This document shows positions 16,508-24,888 of a stretch of 39,511 nt of DNA, piece by piece; positions within the stretch are counted from its first letter, which is position 1; each line of letters begins with the position of its first letter. Where the stretch lies: NCBI GenBank assembly GCA_019240395.1, contig JAFAYM010000256.1, forward strand, positions 1 through 39,511, in the 5' to 3' direction. This stretch comes from Acidisphaera sp. GTDB taxonomy: Bacteria; Pseudomonadota; Alphaproteobacteria; Acetobacterales; Acetobacteraceae. The notes under the pieces were generated by a model. It was not told where the DNA came from, did no database searches, and saw only the letters and a list, made by a program, of their open reading frames with translations. Both the position numbers and the translations under genes were made by a program.

Positions 16508-18172
16508 ATGCGACCGCCATCTCTGATCACCGCTGCCCTGCTCGCCACGACGGCGCTTTCCGCACGGCCGGCGGCGGCCGCGAGTTGTGCCAGCCTTGCC
16601 AGCGCGCTGCTGCCGAACGCGACGATCACCGCAGCCCAATCCATTCCCGCCGGCAGCTACGCCGCGCCGGACGGCAACACCTATACGGACTTGCCGGCAT
16701 TCTGCCGGGTGGCGGCGACACTCACGCCGACGCCGCAGAGCGACATCAACGTCGAAGTCTGGATGCCGCTCAAGCCGGGTTGGAACGGCCGCTTCGTCGG
16801 TACCGGCAATGGCGGCTATGCCGGCGCCATCGTCTATTCCGAGCTCGCCGCGACGCTGCAGCTCGGCTTCGCCGTCGCCAATACCGACATGGGCACCTCC
16901 CCTGCGACGGCGCTCGACGGCAAGCCGCTCACCGGCGAGCGCCAGAAGCAGATCGATTTCGGCTATCGCTCGACGCATCTGATGACCACTGTTGGCAAGC
17001 AGATCGTCAGCGCGTTCTACAACAAGCCGGCGGAATATTCGTATTTCACGGGCTGCTCGACCGGCGGCGGACAGGCGCTGCACGAGGCCGAGCAGTTCCC
17101 CGACGATTACGATGGGATCGTGGGCGGCGCTCCCGCCGAAAACCGGACCAACGTGCACATCGAGGTTCTCTGGGCCTACTACGTCACGCATGAAAGCCCG
17201 CAAAGCCTGATCCCGCCGGCGCTGCTTGCACTTGTCACGCAATCCGTGCTCGCGGCCTGCGTGACGCAAAGCGGCGGCCTCCCCACCGATCCGTTCCTTA
17301 CCGATCCGCGGGCCTGCCACTGGAATCCCAACAGCCTGGCCTGCCAGAACGGGCAGACCACGAACTGCCTCAATCCGCAGCAGGTGCAGGCCCTCGATCT
17401 GCTCTATGACGGACCGCGCGATCCGCGCACCGGGAAGCTGATCTATCCCGGCATAAATCGCGGCAGCGAATCCGGCACCTTGTTCGACGTCTCGGCGGAT
17501 GAAGGCATCACGTTCCCCTCGACGGAGCCGCTGTTCGACGGGCTGTTCTACTGGGTCTTCGGCCCGAACTGGAACTGGCAGACTTTCGATTTCGATCATG
17601 ACGTAACCGCGGTCAACCGCGATCTCGGTCCGATCCTGAACGCCAACAGCGTTGATCTCAGTGCGTTTCAGGGGCACGGCGGCAAGTTCCTGATGTACCA
17701 CGGCTGGGCGGATGCGCTGGTGCCGCCGCAGGACGACATCGACTATTTCCTGCGCCTGGCGGCGACCCTCGAGGGCAACAGCGGCAGCCTTCTGGTCGGC
17801 GAGAACCGCGCCCACAGCTTCTATCGCCTGTTCATGGCCCCGGGCATGGGGCATTGCTTCACCGGCCCCGGCCCGAACATATTCGGCGGCGCCGACAATC
17901 CCGGCGGCCCGGCCGACCCGCAGCACAATGTGCTGCTGGCGCTGCAGCGCTGGGTCGAGGAGGGCGTCGCACCGACCAGGATCATCGCGACGAAATACGT
18001 CAACGACACGCCGAGCCAGGGTGTGGCGATGACGCGCCCGCTCTGCGTATTCCCGAAGGTGCCGCGCTACAAAGGCTCCGGCGACACCACGGACGCGGCG
18101 AATTTCGAGTGCGCGGTCGACGACATCAACGACAACCCCATGGCGGCGCCCCAATACCTGAAAAACGACTGA
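16508..18172 (+). CDS. Tannase/feruloyl esterase family protein, secreted
   Basis: 554 codons. A Sec signal peptide (about 1-24, ending ARPAAAA) precedes an alpha/beta hydrolase of the tannase family. The nucleophile motif is GCSTGGGQ, the acid is in MYHGWADALVPP, and the base is in APGMGHCFTGPG; Cys before the Ser and after the His complete the CS-D-HC signature of the family. These enzymes hydrolyse ester bonds of galloyl, feruloyl or terephthalate-type aromatics. The lid domain is Cys-rich (ACVTQSGG, ACHWNPNSLAC, TTNCLNP). GGGGAAAA precedes the ATG at 16508. The substrate is not predictable, and no aromatic catabolic genes flank it. Confidence 0.92.
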   Translation: MRPPSLITAALLATTALSARPAAAASCASLASALLPNATITAAQSIPAGSYAAPDGNTYTDLPAFCRVAATLTPTPQSDINVEVWMPLKPGWNGRFVGTGNGGYAGAIVYSELAATLQLGFAVANTDMGTSPATALDGKPLTGERQKQIDFGYRSTHLMTTVGKQIVSAFYNKPAEYSYFTGCSTGGGQALHEAEQFPDDYDGIVGGAPAENRTNVHIEVLWAYYVTHESPQSLIPPALLALVTQSVLAACVTQSGGLPTDPFLTDPRACHWNPNSLACQNGQTTNCLNPQQVQALDLLYDGPRDPRTGKLIYPGINRGSESGTLFDVSADEGITFPSTEPLFDGLFYWVFGPNWNWQTFDFDHDVTAVNRDLGPILNANSVDLSAFQGHGGKFLMYHGWADALVPPQDDIDYFLRLAATLEGNSGSLLVGENRAHSFYRLFMAPGMGHCFTGPGPNIFGGADNPGGPADPQHNVLLALQRWVEEGVAPTRIIATKYVNDTPSQGVAMTRPLCVFPKVPRYKGSGDTTDAANFECAVDDINDNPMAAPQYLKND

Positions 18173-18199
18173 GGTCAGCGGCGGCTGACCCGCACCTGG

Positions 18200-18412
18200 T
18201 TACAGGAGGTCAGCCATCACGCAATTGGTCCTGCCCGACAACAGGCAATCCTCCACCATGGCCTCATGGTGGAGATGCTTGATGAGGAACAGCCCGACGA
18301 CCATCAGGAGCAGCGTGATCGCCAGGCCGGCGAGGCTCGCGGTCTGGCGGTCCAGCTCCGCCTGATCGGGCTGGGCATCGTCCGTGAAGGTGAACTTGCC
18401 AGTATGAGCCAT
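18200..18412 (-). CDS. Small single-pass membrane protein of unknown function
   Basis: 70 codons. A polar N-terminus (MAHTGKFTFTDDAQPDQAELDRQT) precedes one membrane segment (about 30-45, LAGLAITLLLMVVGLFLI). The C-terminal segment KHLHHEAMVEDCLLSGRTNCV carries a His cluster and two Cys about 10 apart. The composition looks coding. No recognised family. The SD upstream of the ATG is weak. The His/Cys tail could bind a metal or form a disulfide; that is a guess. Confidence 0.6.
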   Translation of the reverse strand: MAHTGKFTFTDDAQPDQAELDRQTASLAGLAITLLLMVVGLFLIKHLHHEAMVEDCLLSGRTNCVMADLL

Positions 18413-18541
18413 TCTTGAGGTGCCTTGAGGTGCGATGCCGCGTGCCGCTTCCGAAACCGAGGGTTGCATTCTAGCCCCGAAATGGGGGTGAGGGGCAAGT
18501 GCAACGCCATATACGAGGTCCCACAGAGCGCCTTCCAGCAT

Positions 18542-18604
18542 CGTCATTCCCGCGAAAGCGGAGGTCCACGCGGCACATGGATTCCCGCTTTCGCGGGAAT
18601 GACG
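18542..18604. repeat. Perfect 20-bp inverted repeat (dispersed palindromic element)
   Basis: CGTCATTCCCGCGAAAGCGG at 18542-18561 is repeated in inverted form at 18585-18604, with a 23-base centre. The right arm is itself nearly palindromic (ATTCCCGCTTTCGCGGGAAT). The sequence resembles the ATTCCCGC...GCGGGAAT repeats found in many copies in several Proteobacteria. It lies between the small membrane protein gene and the glycosylase gene. Confidence 0.85.
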
Positions 18605-18638
18605 GCCATGAGTCGGCGCGCCCGAGAACTGGTATTAC

Positions 18639-19274
18639 ATGACGCGGGATGCTCAGCGCCATCTGATCGAGGCGGACCCGGCAATGGCGGCGCTGATCGG
18701 CCGCATCGGCCCCTGCCGGATGGTTCGCGAGCGCGGCCGCAGCCCCTATCGGGCGCTGATGCACGCGATTTCCCACCAGCAGCTGCACGGCAACGCCGCC
18801 AAGGCGATCATGGGGCGCTTCCTGGCGCTCTACCCCGGCGTGGATTTCCCGCCGCCCGAGCTGGTGCTGGCGACCGAAACCGGCGTGCTGCGTGCCTGCG
18901 GCTTTTCCGGCAGCAAGATCGCCGCCCTGCGCGACATCTGCGAGCGGACCCTCGACGGCACGGTGCCGACCAGCCATGCCGCTTCCCGCCTCTCGGACGA
19001 GGCGCTGATCGAGCGGCTGACGGCGGTGCGCGGGGTCGGCCGCTGGACCGTGGAGATGCTGCTGATCTTCACCCTCGGCCGTCCGGACGTGCTGCCGGTG
19101 GACGATTTCGGGGTGCGCGAGGGGTATCGGCTGCTGCACGGCCTCGAGAGCCAGCCCAGGCCGCGGGAGCTGGCGCGCATCGGCGAGCGATGGGCGCCAT
19201 ATCGCACCACCGCCGCCTGGTATCTCTGGCGGTCGGCGGATGCCGGCAAGAAGATCAAGCAGCCCGGGGCATGA
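18639..19274 (+). CDS. DNA-3-methyladenine glycosylase II family (AlkA/MAG-like)
   Basis: 211 codons. An HhH-GPD base-excision glycosylase: ALMHAISHQQLHGNAA early, then the helix-hairpin-helix VRGVGRWTVEMLLIFTLGRPDVLPVDDFGVREG with the catalytic Asp in the VDDFG segment. It removes alkylated purines such as 3-methyladenine. It lacks the N-terminal AlkA_N domain of E. coli AlkA and has no Ada part, matching the short yeast MAG-like form. Its 3' end overlaps the convergent hydrolase gene by 20 bases. The repeat at 18542-18604 lies just upstream. Confidence 0.9.
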   Translation: MTRDAQRHLIEADPAMAALIGRIGPCRMVRERGRSPYRALMHAISHQQLHGNAAKAIMGRFLALYPGVDFPPPELVLATETGVLRACGFSGSKIAALRDICERTLDGTVPTSHAASRLSDEALIERLTAVRGVGRWTVEMLLIFTLGRPDVLPVDDFGVREGYRLLHGLESQPRPRELARIGERWAPYRTTAAWYLWRSADAGKKIKQPGA

Positions 19275-20031
19275 AGGCGCGCAGCGTGGCCAGGAAGCCC
19301 TCGGGGTTGTCGGCGTGCACCCAGTGCCCAGCCCCCTTCACCGTGACGAAGCGGGCGGCCGGAAAGCGGGCACGGATGGCGGGCCGGTGCTCCCGCCTGA
19401 TGTAGTCGGAGTGCTCGCCGGAGACGAACAGGCTCGGCCCCTCGTAGCGGGCGGCGGCGGGCGGCTCCGGCCACGCCTCGATGTCCGGTAGGCCGGCGGC
19501 GATCTCGGCGAGCCCGATGCGCCAGGCCGGCGCGGCGCCGAGGCGCAAATTCTGCAGCAGGAAGCCGCGGATCGCCGGCTCCGGGACCGCCGCGCCCAGC
19601 GCCGCGTCAGCGGTCGCGCGGGTCAGGCCGGGGACCAGCGGGAGGGAGGCCATGGCCGCGGCGTAGCCGCGGAACGCCGGCTCGTAGGCGACCGGCGCGA
19701 TGTCGGACACCAGCAAACCCTCGACGGCCTCCGGCGCCTCCAGGGCGGCGCGCATGGCCGCCTTGCCGCCCATCGAGTGCCCCGCCAGGACGCAGGGCAG
19801 TGCCGCGCGTGCGCGCAGCGTTTCCAGCACGTCGGCGGCCAGCGCGGCATAGCTCATGTCGCGCCCATGCGGGCTGGACCCGTGATTGCGCAGGTCGAGC
19901 GCCAGCACCCGCCGGTCGTCGGCCAGCCGGCGCTGCAACGCCCCGAAATTCCCCGCCGAACCGAACAGGCCGTGCAGCAGGACGAGCGGCGGCCCCGCCC
20001 CTGCCCCCGCCTCGAGGGCGTGCAGGATCAT
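19255..20031 (-). CDS. Alpha/beta-fold hydrolase (esterase YbfF-like)
   Basis: 258 codons. The fold markers are LVLLHGLFGSAGNFG (oxyanion HG), nucleophile AGHSMGGKAAMRA, an LVSDIAPV strand, and the catalytic His in VKGAGHWVHADNPEGF. It resembles the YbfF esterase and abhydrolase-11 branch. It is cytosolic, with no signal peptide. Its ATG overlaps the EamA stop (ATGA), so it is the last gene of the 19255-22730 operon. Substrate unknown. Confidence 0.9.
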   Translation of the reverse strand: MILHALEAGAGAGPPLVLLHGLFGSAGNFGALQRRLADDRRVLALDLRNHGSSPHGRDMSYAALAADVLETLRARAALPCVLAGHSMGGKAAMRAALEAPEAVEGLLVSDIAPVAYEPAFRGYAAAMASLPLVPGLTRATADAALGAAVPEPAIRGFLLQNLRLGAAPAWRIGLAEIAAGLPDIEAWPEPPAAARYEGPSLFVSGEHSDYIRREHRPAIRARFPAARFVTVKGAGHWVHADNPEGFLATLRAFMPRAA

Positions 20032-20954
20032 GCCTCGCGCGGCGGCCAGGCCGCGACGACCACCCCGGCCAGGATCAGCGCCGAGCCGAGCGCGAGGCTG
20101 AGGGTAAGCGGCTCACCAAGCCAGACCGTCGCCAGCAGCAGCCCCGCCGCCGGCGTCATCAGGAAGCCGATGGAGGCGACGAGCGCGGGCAGGGTCACCG
20201 CGGCCTGCATCACGCACCAGGTGCCGACCGGTCCGGCCAGCAGCCCGACGAAGCCGACCGCGGCGAGGGCGCCGGGGGTCCAGTTGCCGGGCTGCGGAGC
20301 CTCCGCCAACAGGATCGGCAGCAGCATCAGGCTGGCGAGTGCCAGGCACCAGGGCAGCAGCTCGAGCATCGAGGAGTGCGGGGGAAAGCGGCGCACCAGG
20401 ATGATCGTCACCCCCCAGCTGGCGCCGGCGGACAGCAGGAAGGCGTGGCCGATCAGCACGCCCGGCTGGCTCCAGTCGATCCCCCAGGGCCCGATCAGCA
20501 CGATCACCCCGGCGAGGCTGATCGCAGTGGCGATCCAGCGCAGCGCCGAGATCGACTCGTGCAGCACGATCACCGAAAGCGGCACGACGAAGATGCTGGT
20601 GACGTTGGCGAGGACGGCGGTGCGCCCGGCCGGCAGCCAGCCGACGGCGGCGTGCACGAAGGCGAAGAAGGCGCCGATCTGCAGCAGCCCGACACCGAGC
20701 AGCGCCGGCAGATCGGGCCGGACGGGCAGCCGCAACCGCCGCAGCGCCGCCAGCAGCAGGAAGGCCGAAACACAGGACAGCCCTGCCCGCCCTTCGGCGA
20801 ACCACAGCGGCGCCGCGCCCTGCTGCACCGCGTATTTCGTGAACGGCCAAGCTCCGCCGAACAGCACGACGGAGCCGAGCAGTTGCAGCAGTCCGGCCGG
20901 CGGAATCCCCTCGCGGCGCGTCAGGATACGCCGAGGTGCGGCGGCGACCGACAT
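20028..20954 (-). CDS. EamA/DMT family transporter
   Basis: 308 codons and about ten hydrophobic segments forming two EamA halves. The first contains LLGSVVLFGGAWPFTKYAV and the second GASWGVTIILVRRF. Members export amino acids, metabolites or drugs; the substrate is not predictable. The ATG at 20952-20954 is preferred because the upstream gene stops one base before it (TGA C ATG); in-frame Met codons further upstream lie within that gene. It is part of the overlapping operon. Confidence 0.9.
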   Translation of the reverse strand: MSVAAAPRRILTRREGIPPAGLLQLLGSVVLFGGAWPFTKYAVQQGAAPLWFAEGRAGLSCVSAFLLLAALRRLRLPVRPDLPALLGVGLLQIGAFFAFVHAAVGWLPAGRTAVLANVTSIFVVPLSVIVLHESISALRWIATAISLAGVIVLIGPWGIDWSQPGVLIGHAFLLSAGASWGVTIILVRRFPPHSSMLELLPWCLALASLMLLPILLAEAPQPGNWTPGALAAVGFVGLLAGPVGTWCVMQAAVTLPALVASIGFLMTPAAGLLLATVWLGEPLTLSLALGSALILAGVVVAAWPPREA

Positions 20955-20955
20955 G

Positions 20956-21741
20956 TCAGGAGGCGCCGCGCAGCCTTGCCGCCAGGAACTCCCGAGTCGC
21001 CGCGATGGCGTCCGCACTGGCCACGGGATCGTGGCCGAGATGGTGACCCATATAGAGGCGCGAGGGCAGCTCGCTGTCGAAGCTGTGCAGCGCTCCCGGG
21101 TAGATCTTCATCGCCAGCGTGTGGCCGTTGCCGACCAGGTTCTGCTGGAAGCGGACGCATGGCTCGTAGGGCGTCCAGTCATCCGCGTCGCCGATCAGGA
21201 TCAGCGTGTCGGTGGCCAGCGGCGAAGGCGAGGGCGGGCACCCCGGGTAGAAGGCGACAGCAGCCTTGAAGGGTACCGCGTGGTCACTCTGCACGGTGCT
21301 CTCGAGCACTGCGCGCATCACCGTCCAGCCGCCATGGGAAAAGCCGATGACGCCGATGCGGTCCGCCCGCACGTAAGGCTGGGTACGCAGCCAGGCGGCC
21401 GCGGCATAGGCGTCGGCGGCGCGCAGCAGCGGCGGGATCGTCTGTCCGTGGCTGCAGACATTCGCAACGCCCCGCGGCGCGAAGCTGTCGACGAGCAGGG
21501 CGACATAGCCCCAGTCGGCCAGGCGCTGCCCCCATTGCTGCTCGTGGGCGCCGATGCCGGCGCAGCCGTGCAACACGACCATGGCCGGCGCCGGCTCGTC
21601 GCTTCTTGGCCGATACAGCCGCGCGACGGCGCCGAAGTCGCTCGGACCGCCGATATGCGCTGTGTCGAAGGTCGGGCTCCCCGTCGCCGGCGCAGCGCAG
21701 GCCGTGAGCAGGGCGAGGAATGCGCCGGCGAGGCTCCTCAC
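20956..21741 (-). CDS. Dienelactone hydrolase-like lipoprotein
   Basis: 261 codons. It begins with a short lipoprotein-type signal (RSLAGAFLALLTACAAP, lipobox Cys about 15). The DLH-type fold follows: MVVLHGCAGIGAHEQQW, nucleophile GFSHGGW, acid region LILIGDADDWTPYEPC, and His in YPGALHSFDSELP. Classical dienelactone hydrolases use Cys; this one has Ser, which is common among envelope members of the family. Its GTG start overlaps the stop of the quinone oxidoreductase gene (GTGA), showing coupling. Confidence 0.88.
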   Translation of the reverse strand: MRSLAGAFLALLTACAAPATGSPTFDTAHIGGPSDFGAVARLYRPRSDEPAPAMVVLHGCAGIGAHEQQWGQRLADWGYVALLVDSFAPRGVANVCSHGQTIPPLLRAADAYAAAAWLRTQPYVRADRIGVIGFSHGGWTVMRAVLESTVQSDHAVPFKAAVAFYPGCPPSPSPLATDTLILIGDADDWTPYEPCVRFQQNLVGNGHTLAMKIYPGALHSFDSELPSRLYMGHHLGHDPVASADAIAATREFLAARLRGAS

Positions 21742-22730
21742 GCGACCTTCAGCATGATCTTGCCGATGTGGGTGCTGCTTTCCATCAGCCGGTGCGCCGC
21801 CGCGGCCTCGGCCAGCGGGAAGACGGCGTGGATCACCGGACCGCAGCGTCCCTCGTCGAGCAGCGGCCAGACTTTTTCGCGCAGCGCCTGGGCGATCGCG
21901 CCCTTCTGCGCCGTGCTGCGCGGGCGCATTGTCGAGCCGGTCACGGTGAGCCGCCGGACCATCACCGGGGTGAAGTCGAACGTCTCGGCCTTGGGACCGC
22001 CGAGGAAGGCGATCAGCACGAGGCGTCCGTCCATGGCCAGGCTGCGCAGGTTGCGCTGCGCGTACGGCGCCCCGACCATGTCGAGGATCACGTCAACGCC
22101 GCGGCCGCCGGTGAGGCGCTTGATCTCCGCGACAAAATCCTGCTCGCGGTAGTCGATCGCCTCGGCAGCGCCAAGCCGGCGGCAGGCGGCGCATTTCTCG
22201 GCACTTCCGGCTGTGGCATAGACCGTCGAGCCGAGCGTGTGCGCCAGCTGGATGGCGGTGGTGCCGATCCCGCTGCTGCCGCCATGCACCAGGGCGCTTT
22301 CTCCGGGCTGCAGCCGGCCGAGCTGGAACAGGTTGGCCCAGACCGTGAAGTAGGTCTCGGGCAAAGCGGCGGCACGGATGGCGTCAAAGCCCTCCGGCCA
22401 GGGCAGGCATTGCGGGGCCGGGGCGACGCAGTATTCGGCGTAGGCCCCGCCGTTGGTCAGCGCGCAGACGCGGTCGCCGATCCGCCATCCCGTCGCTTCG
22501 GGGCCGAGCGCAGCCACCTCGCCGGCGGCCTCCAGCCCGAGGATCGGGCTCGCCCCGGGCGGCGGCGGATAGGAGCCCTTGCGCTGCTGCACGTCCGGGC
22601 GGTTGACGCCGGCGGCGAGCACGCGGATCAGCACTTCGTCGCCGCGCGGCTCGGGCATTTCGCCGGTTGCGGGATGCAGGATTTCCGGACCGCCGGCGCC
22701 ATCGGCGGCGATGTAGGTCATGGCGGTCAT
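21738..22730 (-). CDS. NAD(P)H quinone oxidoreductase, PIG3/zinc-free MDR family
   Basis: 330 codons. N-terminal GroES-like part (VNRPDVQQRKGSYPPPPGASPILGLEAAGEV) and a Rossmann part with VHGGSSGIGTTAIQLAHTLG for NADPH. The absence of the catalytic zinc Cys/His and the RKGSYPPPPG segment place it in the PIG3/quinone oxidoreductase branch. It leads the four-gene minus-strand operon. The start could be either of two close ATGs (22730 or 22721). Confidence 0.93.
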   Translation of the reverse strand: MTAMTYIAADGAGGPEILHPATGEMPEPRGDEVLIRVLAAGVNRPDVQQRKGSYPPPPGASPILGLEAAGEVAALGPEATGWRIGDRVCALTNGGAYAEYCVAPAPQCLPWPEGFDAIRAAALPETYFTVWANLFQLGRLQPGESALVHGGSSGIGTTAIQLAHTLGSTVYATAGSAEKCAACRRLGAAEAIDYREQDFVAEIKRLTGGRGVDVILDMVGAPYAQRNLRSLAMDGRLVLIAFLGGPKAETFDFTPVMVRRLTVTGSTMRPRSTAQKGAIAQALREKVWPLLDEGRCGPVIHAVFPLAEAAAAHRLMESSTHIGKIMLKVA

Positions 22731-22801
22731 GCCGGAATGGATAGGCGGTAAAGGGCAGGATGGCGAGGGGCCTCCCCTCGCCTTGTGCTATGCTCGCCCC
22801 C

Positions 22802-22939
22802 ATGGACGAGAAACCCGGCGCCGAGCCCGAACCCGACAAGCCGCTCCCGAACAAGCCGAAGGAAATCGGCGGCCCCGCCGGGCCGGAGCCGACGCGCTAC
22901 GGCGACTGGGAGCAGAAGGGCCGCTGCACCGACTTCTGA
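22802..22939 (+). CDS. DUF1674 protein (SDHAF4-like succinate dehydrogenase assembly factor)
   Basis: 45 codons. The charged N-terminus leads to the family signature GPEPTRYGDWEQKGRCTDF at the extreme C-terminus. Mitochondrial relatives (SDHAF4/Sdh8) protect the flavinylated SDHA subunit during complex II assembly; the bacterial protein is inferred to do the same. The gene ends one base before the stop of the convergent secreted-protein gene. An extended minus-10 like TGCTATGCT ends at 22794, eight bases before the ATG, and no SD is visible, so the mRNA may be leaderless. Confidence 0.85.
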   Translation: MDEKPGAEPEPDKPLPNKPKEIGGPAGPEPTRYGDWEQKGRCTDF

Positions 22940-22940
22940 G

Positions 22941-23312
22941 CTACTCGACGGTCGCCCGCGTCTCCTGGTTCTGGCGATTCCAGTGCAACGTCACGCGCGA
23001 GATGTCGCACAGGTTGACGTTGCTCCACTCCGCCTTGTCGCCGTCGTGGTATTCCACGCGAATGTCCCAGTGACAGGTGCGGCCGCCGTGCTCGAAGGAG
23101 ATATCGACCGACTCGCCGTCGTCCAGCGTGTCGCGGCCCATCACGTCCTTGCCCCAGTCGTTCGATGAGCTCTGGCTGACATAGACGCTGTCGATCTGGT
23201 AGCCGGTGTGGTTGACCAGTGTGAAGTCCTGCTTGGCGGCCTCGGCCGCGAGCGGGGCGGTGATCAGGAATGCCGCGGCGAGCGGCCAGCGCATGGTGCT
23301 CCAACGGATCAT
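22941..23312 (-). CDS. Secreted small protein of unknown function
   Basis: 123 codons. The ATG at 23310-23312 is preferred for the upstream GAGGGGG; a second Met six codons in is possible. A Sec signal peptide (WPLAAAFLITAPLAAEAA) precedes a compact acidic domain: QDFTLVNHTGYQIDSVYVSQS, DVMGRDTLDDGESVDI, CHWDIRVEYHDGDKAEW, NLCDISRVTLHWN. The two Cys could bond. I recognise this as a conserved alphaproteobacterial secreted family, sometimes mislabelled in databases, but no function is known to me. Confidence 0.75.
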   Translation of the reverse strand: MIRWSTMRWPLAAAFLITAPLAAEAAKQDFTLVNHTGYQIDSVYVSQSSSNDWGKDVMGRDTLDDGESVDISFEHGGRTCHWDIRVEYHDGDKAEWSNVNLCDISRVTLHWNRQNQETRATVE

Positions 23313-23361
23313 GTCGTGAACCCCCTCGGTGATTGCCGGAGGGAGCGTGCAGGACGCGCGG

Positions 23362-24219
23362 TTAAATCTTCGGAAAGCCACCCCGCCGGTGACGGGCGGC
23401 CTCGAGCGTGTTCTCGAGCAGGCAAGCGATGGTCATCGGCCCGACGCCGCCGGGCACCGGCGTGATCGCGCCGGCCCTTGCCGCGCATTCCGCGAATGCC
23501 ACATCGCCGACCAGGCGCCCGTCGGGCAGCCGGTTGATGCCGACGTCGATCACCACGGCGCCGGGTGCGATCCAGTCGCCGCGGACCATCTCGGGCCGGC
23601 CGACCGCCACCACCAACAGCTCGGCCCGCCGGCACTCGGCGGCGAGGTCGCGGGTGCGCGAGTGGGCCACGGTCACCGTGGCGTCGGCATTGGTGAGCAA
23701 GGCTGCCATCGGCTTGCCGACGATCTGCGAGCGTCCGAGCACCAGGGCGCGCGCGCCGGTGAGCGGCAGCTCGGCGGTTGCGAGCAGCTTCATGACGCCG
23801 AGCGGCGTGCAGGGAGCGAAGCTCGCCAGCCCGTCCAGCAGCCTGCCCATGTTGACGGGGTGGAAGCCGTCGACGTCCTTGGCCGGATCGACGGCCTCGA
23901 GGACGGCGCGCGGGCGGATGTGCGCGGGCAGCGGCAGCTGGACCAGGATGCCGTCGATCTCCGGATCGGCGTTCAGGCGCGCCACCAGCTCGAGCAGGTC
24001 GGCCTCGGCGGTGTCGGCGGGCAGCCGCAGGGTTTCCGCGGCGATGCCGACGGCGTTGGCGGCGCGGTCCTTGTTGCGGACATAGACGGCGCTCGCGGGG
24101 TTCTCGCCGACCAGCACGACGGCGAGGCCCGGGCGATAGTGCAATGCCGCGACCTGCTCGGTGATCTGGGCACGCAGCAGCGCCGCCGCGGCGCGGCCGT
24201 CGATGATGCGCGCGCTCAT
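23362..24219 (-). CDS. folD: Bifunctional methylenetetrahydrofolate dehydrogenase/cyclohydrolase
   Basis: 285 codons. FolD interconverts 5,10-methylene-THF and 10-formyl-THF with NADP. The active-site Lys is in [10 protein letters not shown] (E. coli K54 counterpart). Other markers are [33 protein letters not shown], the cofactor-binding [13 protein letters not shown] and the C-terminal [18 protein letters not shown]. The length equals that of E. coli FolD (288). It follows yggT by 9 bases and is probably in one transcript with it. Confidence 0.97.
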   Translation of the reverse strand: MSARIIDGRAAAALLRAQITEQVAALHYRPGLAVVLVGENPASAVYVRNKDRAANAVGIAAETLRLPADTAEADLLELVARLNADPEIDGILVQLPLPAHIRPRAVLEAVDPAKDVDGFHPVNMGRLLDGLASFAPCTPLGVMKLLATAELPLTGARALVLGRSQIVGKPMAALLTNADATVTVAHSRTRDLAAECRRAELLVVAVGRPEMVRGDWIAPGAVVIDVGINRLPDGRLVGDVAFAECAARAGAITPVPGGVGPMTIACLLENTLEAARHRRGGFPKI

Positions 24220-24228
24220 GCCGGCTCC

Positions 24229-24546
24229 TCAGAACACCAGGGATTGCCAGCCGCCGTAAATCGCGGCGTAGAGGCGGGGCAGGACCTCCTGCTGCACCAG
24301 CTGCAGCAGGATGATCAGGATCAGCGGGCTGAGGTCGATGCCGCCGAGATTGGGCAGCAGGTTGCGGATCGGGCGAAGCGCCGGTTCGGTCAGCCGATAA
24401 AGGAAGTCGCCGATCGTCCAGACCAGCCGGTTGCGCGTGTCGAGCACGTTGAAGGCGACCAGCATGCTGAACACCGCGGCCAGGATCACCGCCCAGGTGT
24501 AGAGACGGATGAGCAGATAGAGCAGGCTGAAGAGGGCAGTGATCAC
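24229..24546 (-). CDS. YggT family membrane protein
   Basis: 105 codons from a GTG start with GGAGG 7 bases upstream. Two hydrophobic halves ([40 protein letters not shown]) flank the family block [23 protein letters not shown]. The family is implicated in osmotic tolerance and in envelope growth zones in other bacteria. Found upstream of folD here, as in many alphaproteobacteria. Confidence 0.92.
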   Translation of the reverse strand: MITALFSLLYLLIRLYTWAVILAAVFSMLVAFNVLDTRNRLVWTIGDFLYRLTEPALRPIRNLLPNLGGIDLSPLILIILLQLVQQEVLPRLYAAIYGGWQSLVF

Positions 24547-24623
24547 CGGGGGCCTCCGCCCAACACCGGCGAGACGGGGGGCCGGCGGAAGCTACCGACC
24601 ACCCCCGAGGCGCGCAACCGCGC

Positions 24624-24652
24624 TTGACACCACCGGACCCCCTCAGCATTGT
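24624..24652 (+). promoter_or_regulatory. Promoter of tRNA-Ala
   Basis: A perfect TTGACA minus-35, 17-base spacer and CATTGT minus-10. Start predicted near 24660, 33 bases before the tRNA. Confidence 0.55.
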
Positions 24653-24692
24653 CCGCCGCCTGCGGGGCGGGAGCCTCGTGCCCGAGCGGGGC

Positions 24693-24768
24693 GGGGCTGT
24701 AGCTCAGTCGGGAGAGCGCCTCGTTCGCAATGAGGAGGTCAGGGGTTCGATTCCCCTCAGCTCCACCA
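24693..24768 (+). tRNA. trnA: tRNA-Ala (anticodon CGC)
   Basis: 76 bases with acceptor GGGGCTG/CAGCTCC (one G-U pair), D arm TAGCTCAGTCGGGAGAGC, anticodon loop TTCGCAA (anticodon CGC, reads GCG), T loop GGTTCGATTCC, discriminator A and an encoded CCA. Confidence 0.96.
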
Positions 24769-24888
24769 CCGTCCTGCCGATCCCCCGTAGGGCTCTGAGC
24801 GCAGCCGCGGGTCCAGCGTGGCGGAGCGTGGTTAATCCGCGATTATCTGAAATTTGCGACGCTGCGCGCCCTACATAGAGGCGCGGCC

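Noticed and set aside
16244-18154. 636-codon minus-strand frame opposite the tannase-like gene
   Set aside because: No motif or signal; the plus strand has the complete CS-D-HC triad.
24624-24878. Open frame across tRNA-Ala (and the similar one across tRNA-Lys at 798-1838)
   Set aside because: The characteristic peptides (e.g. RGSIPLSST and VGSNPTAP) are translated tRNA sequence, not protein.
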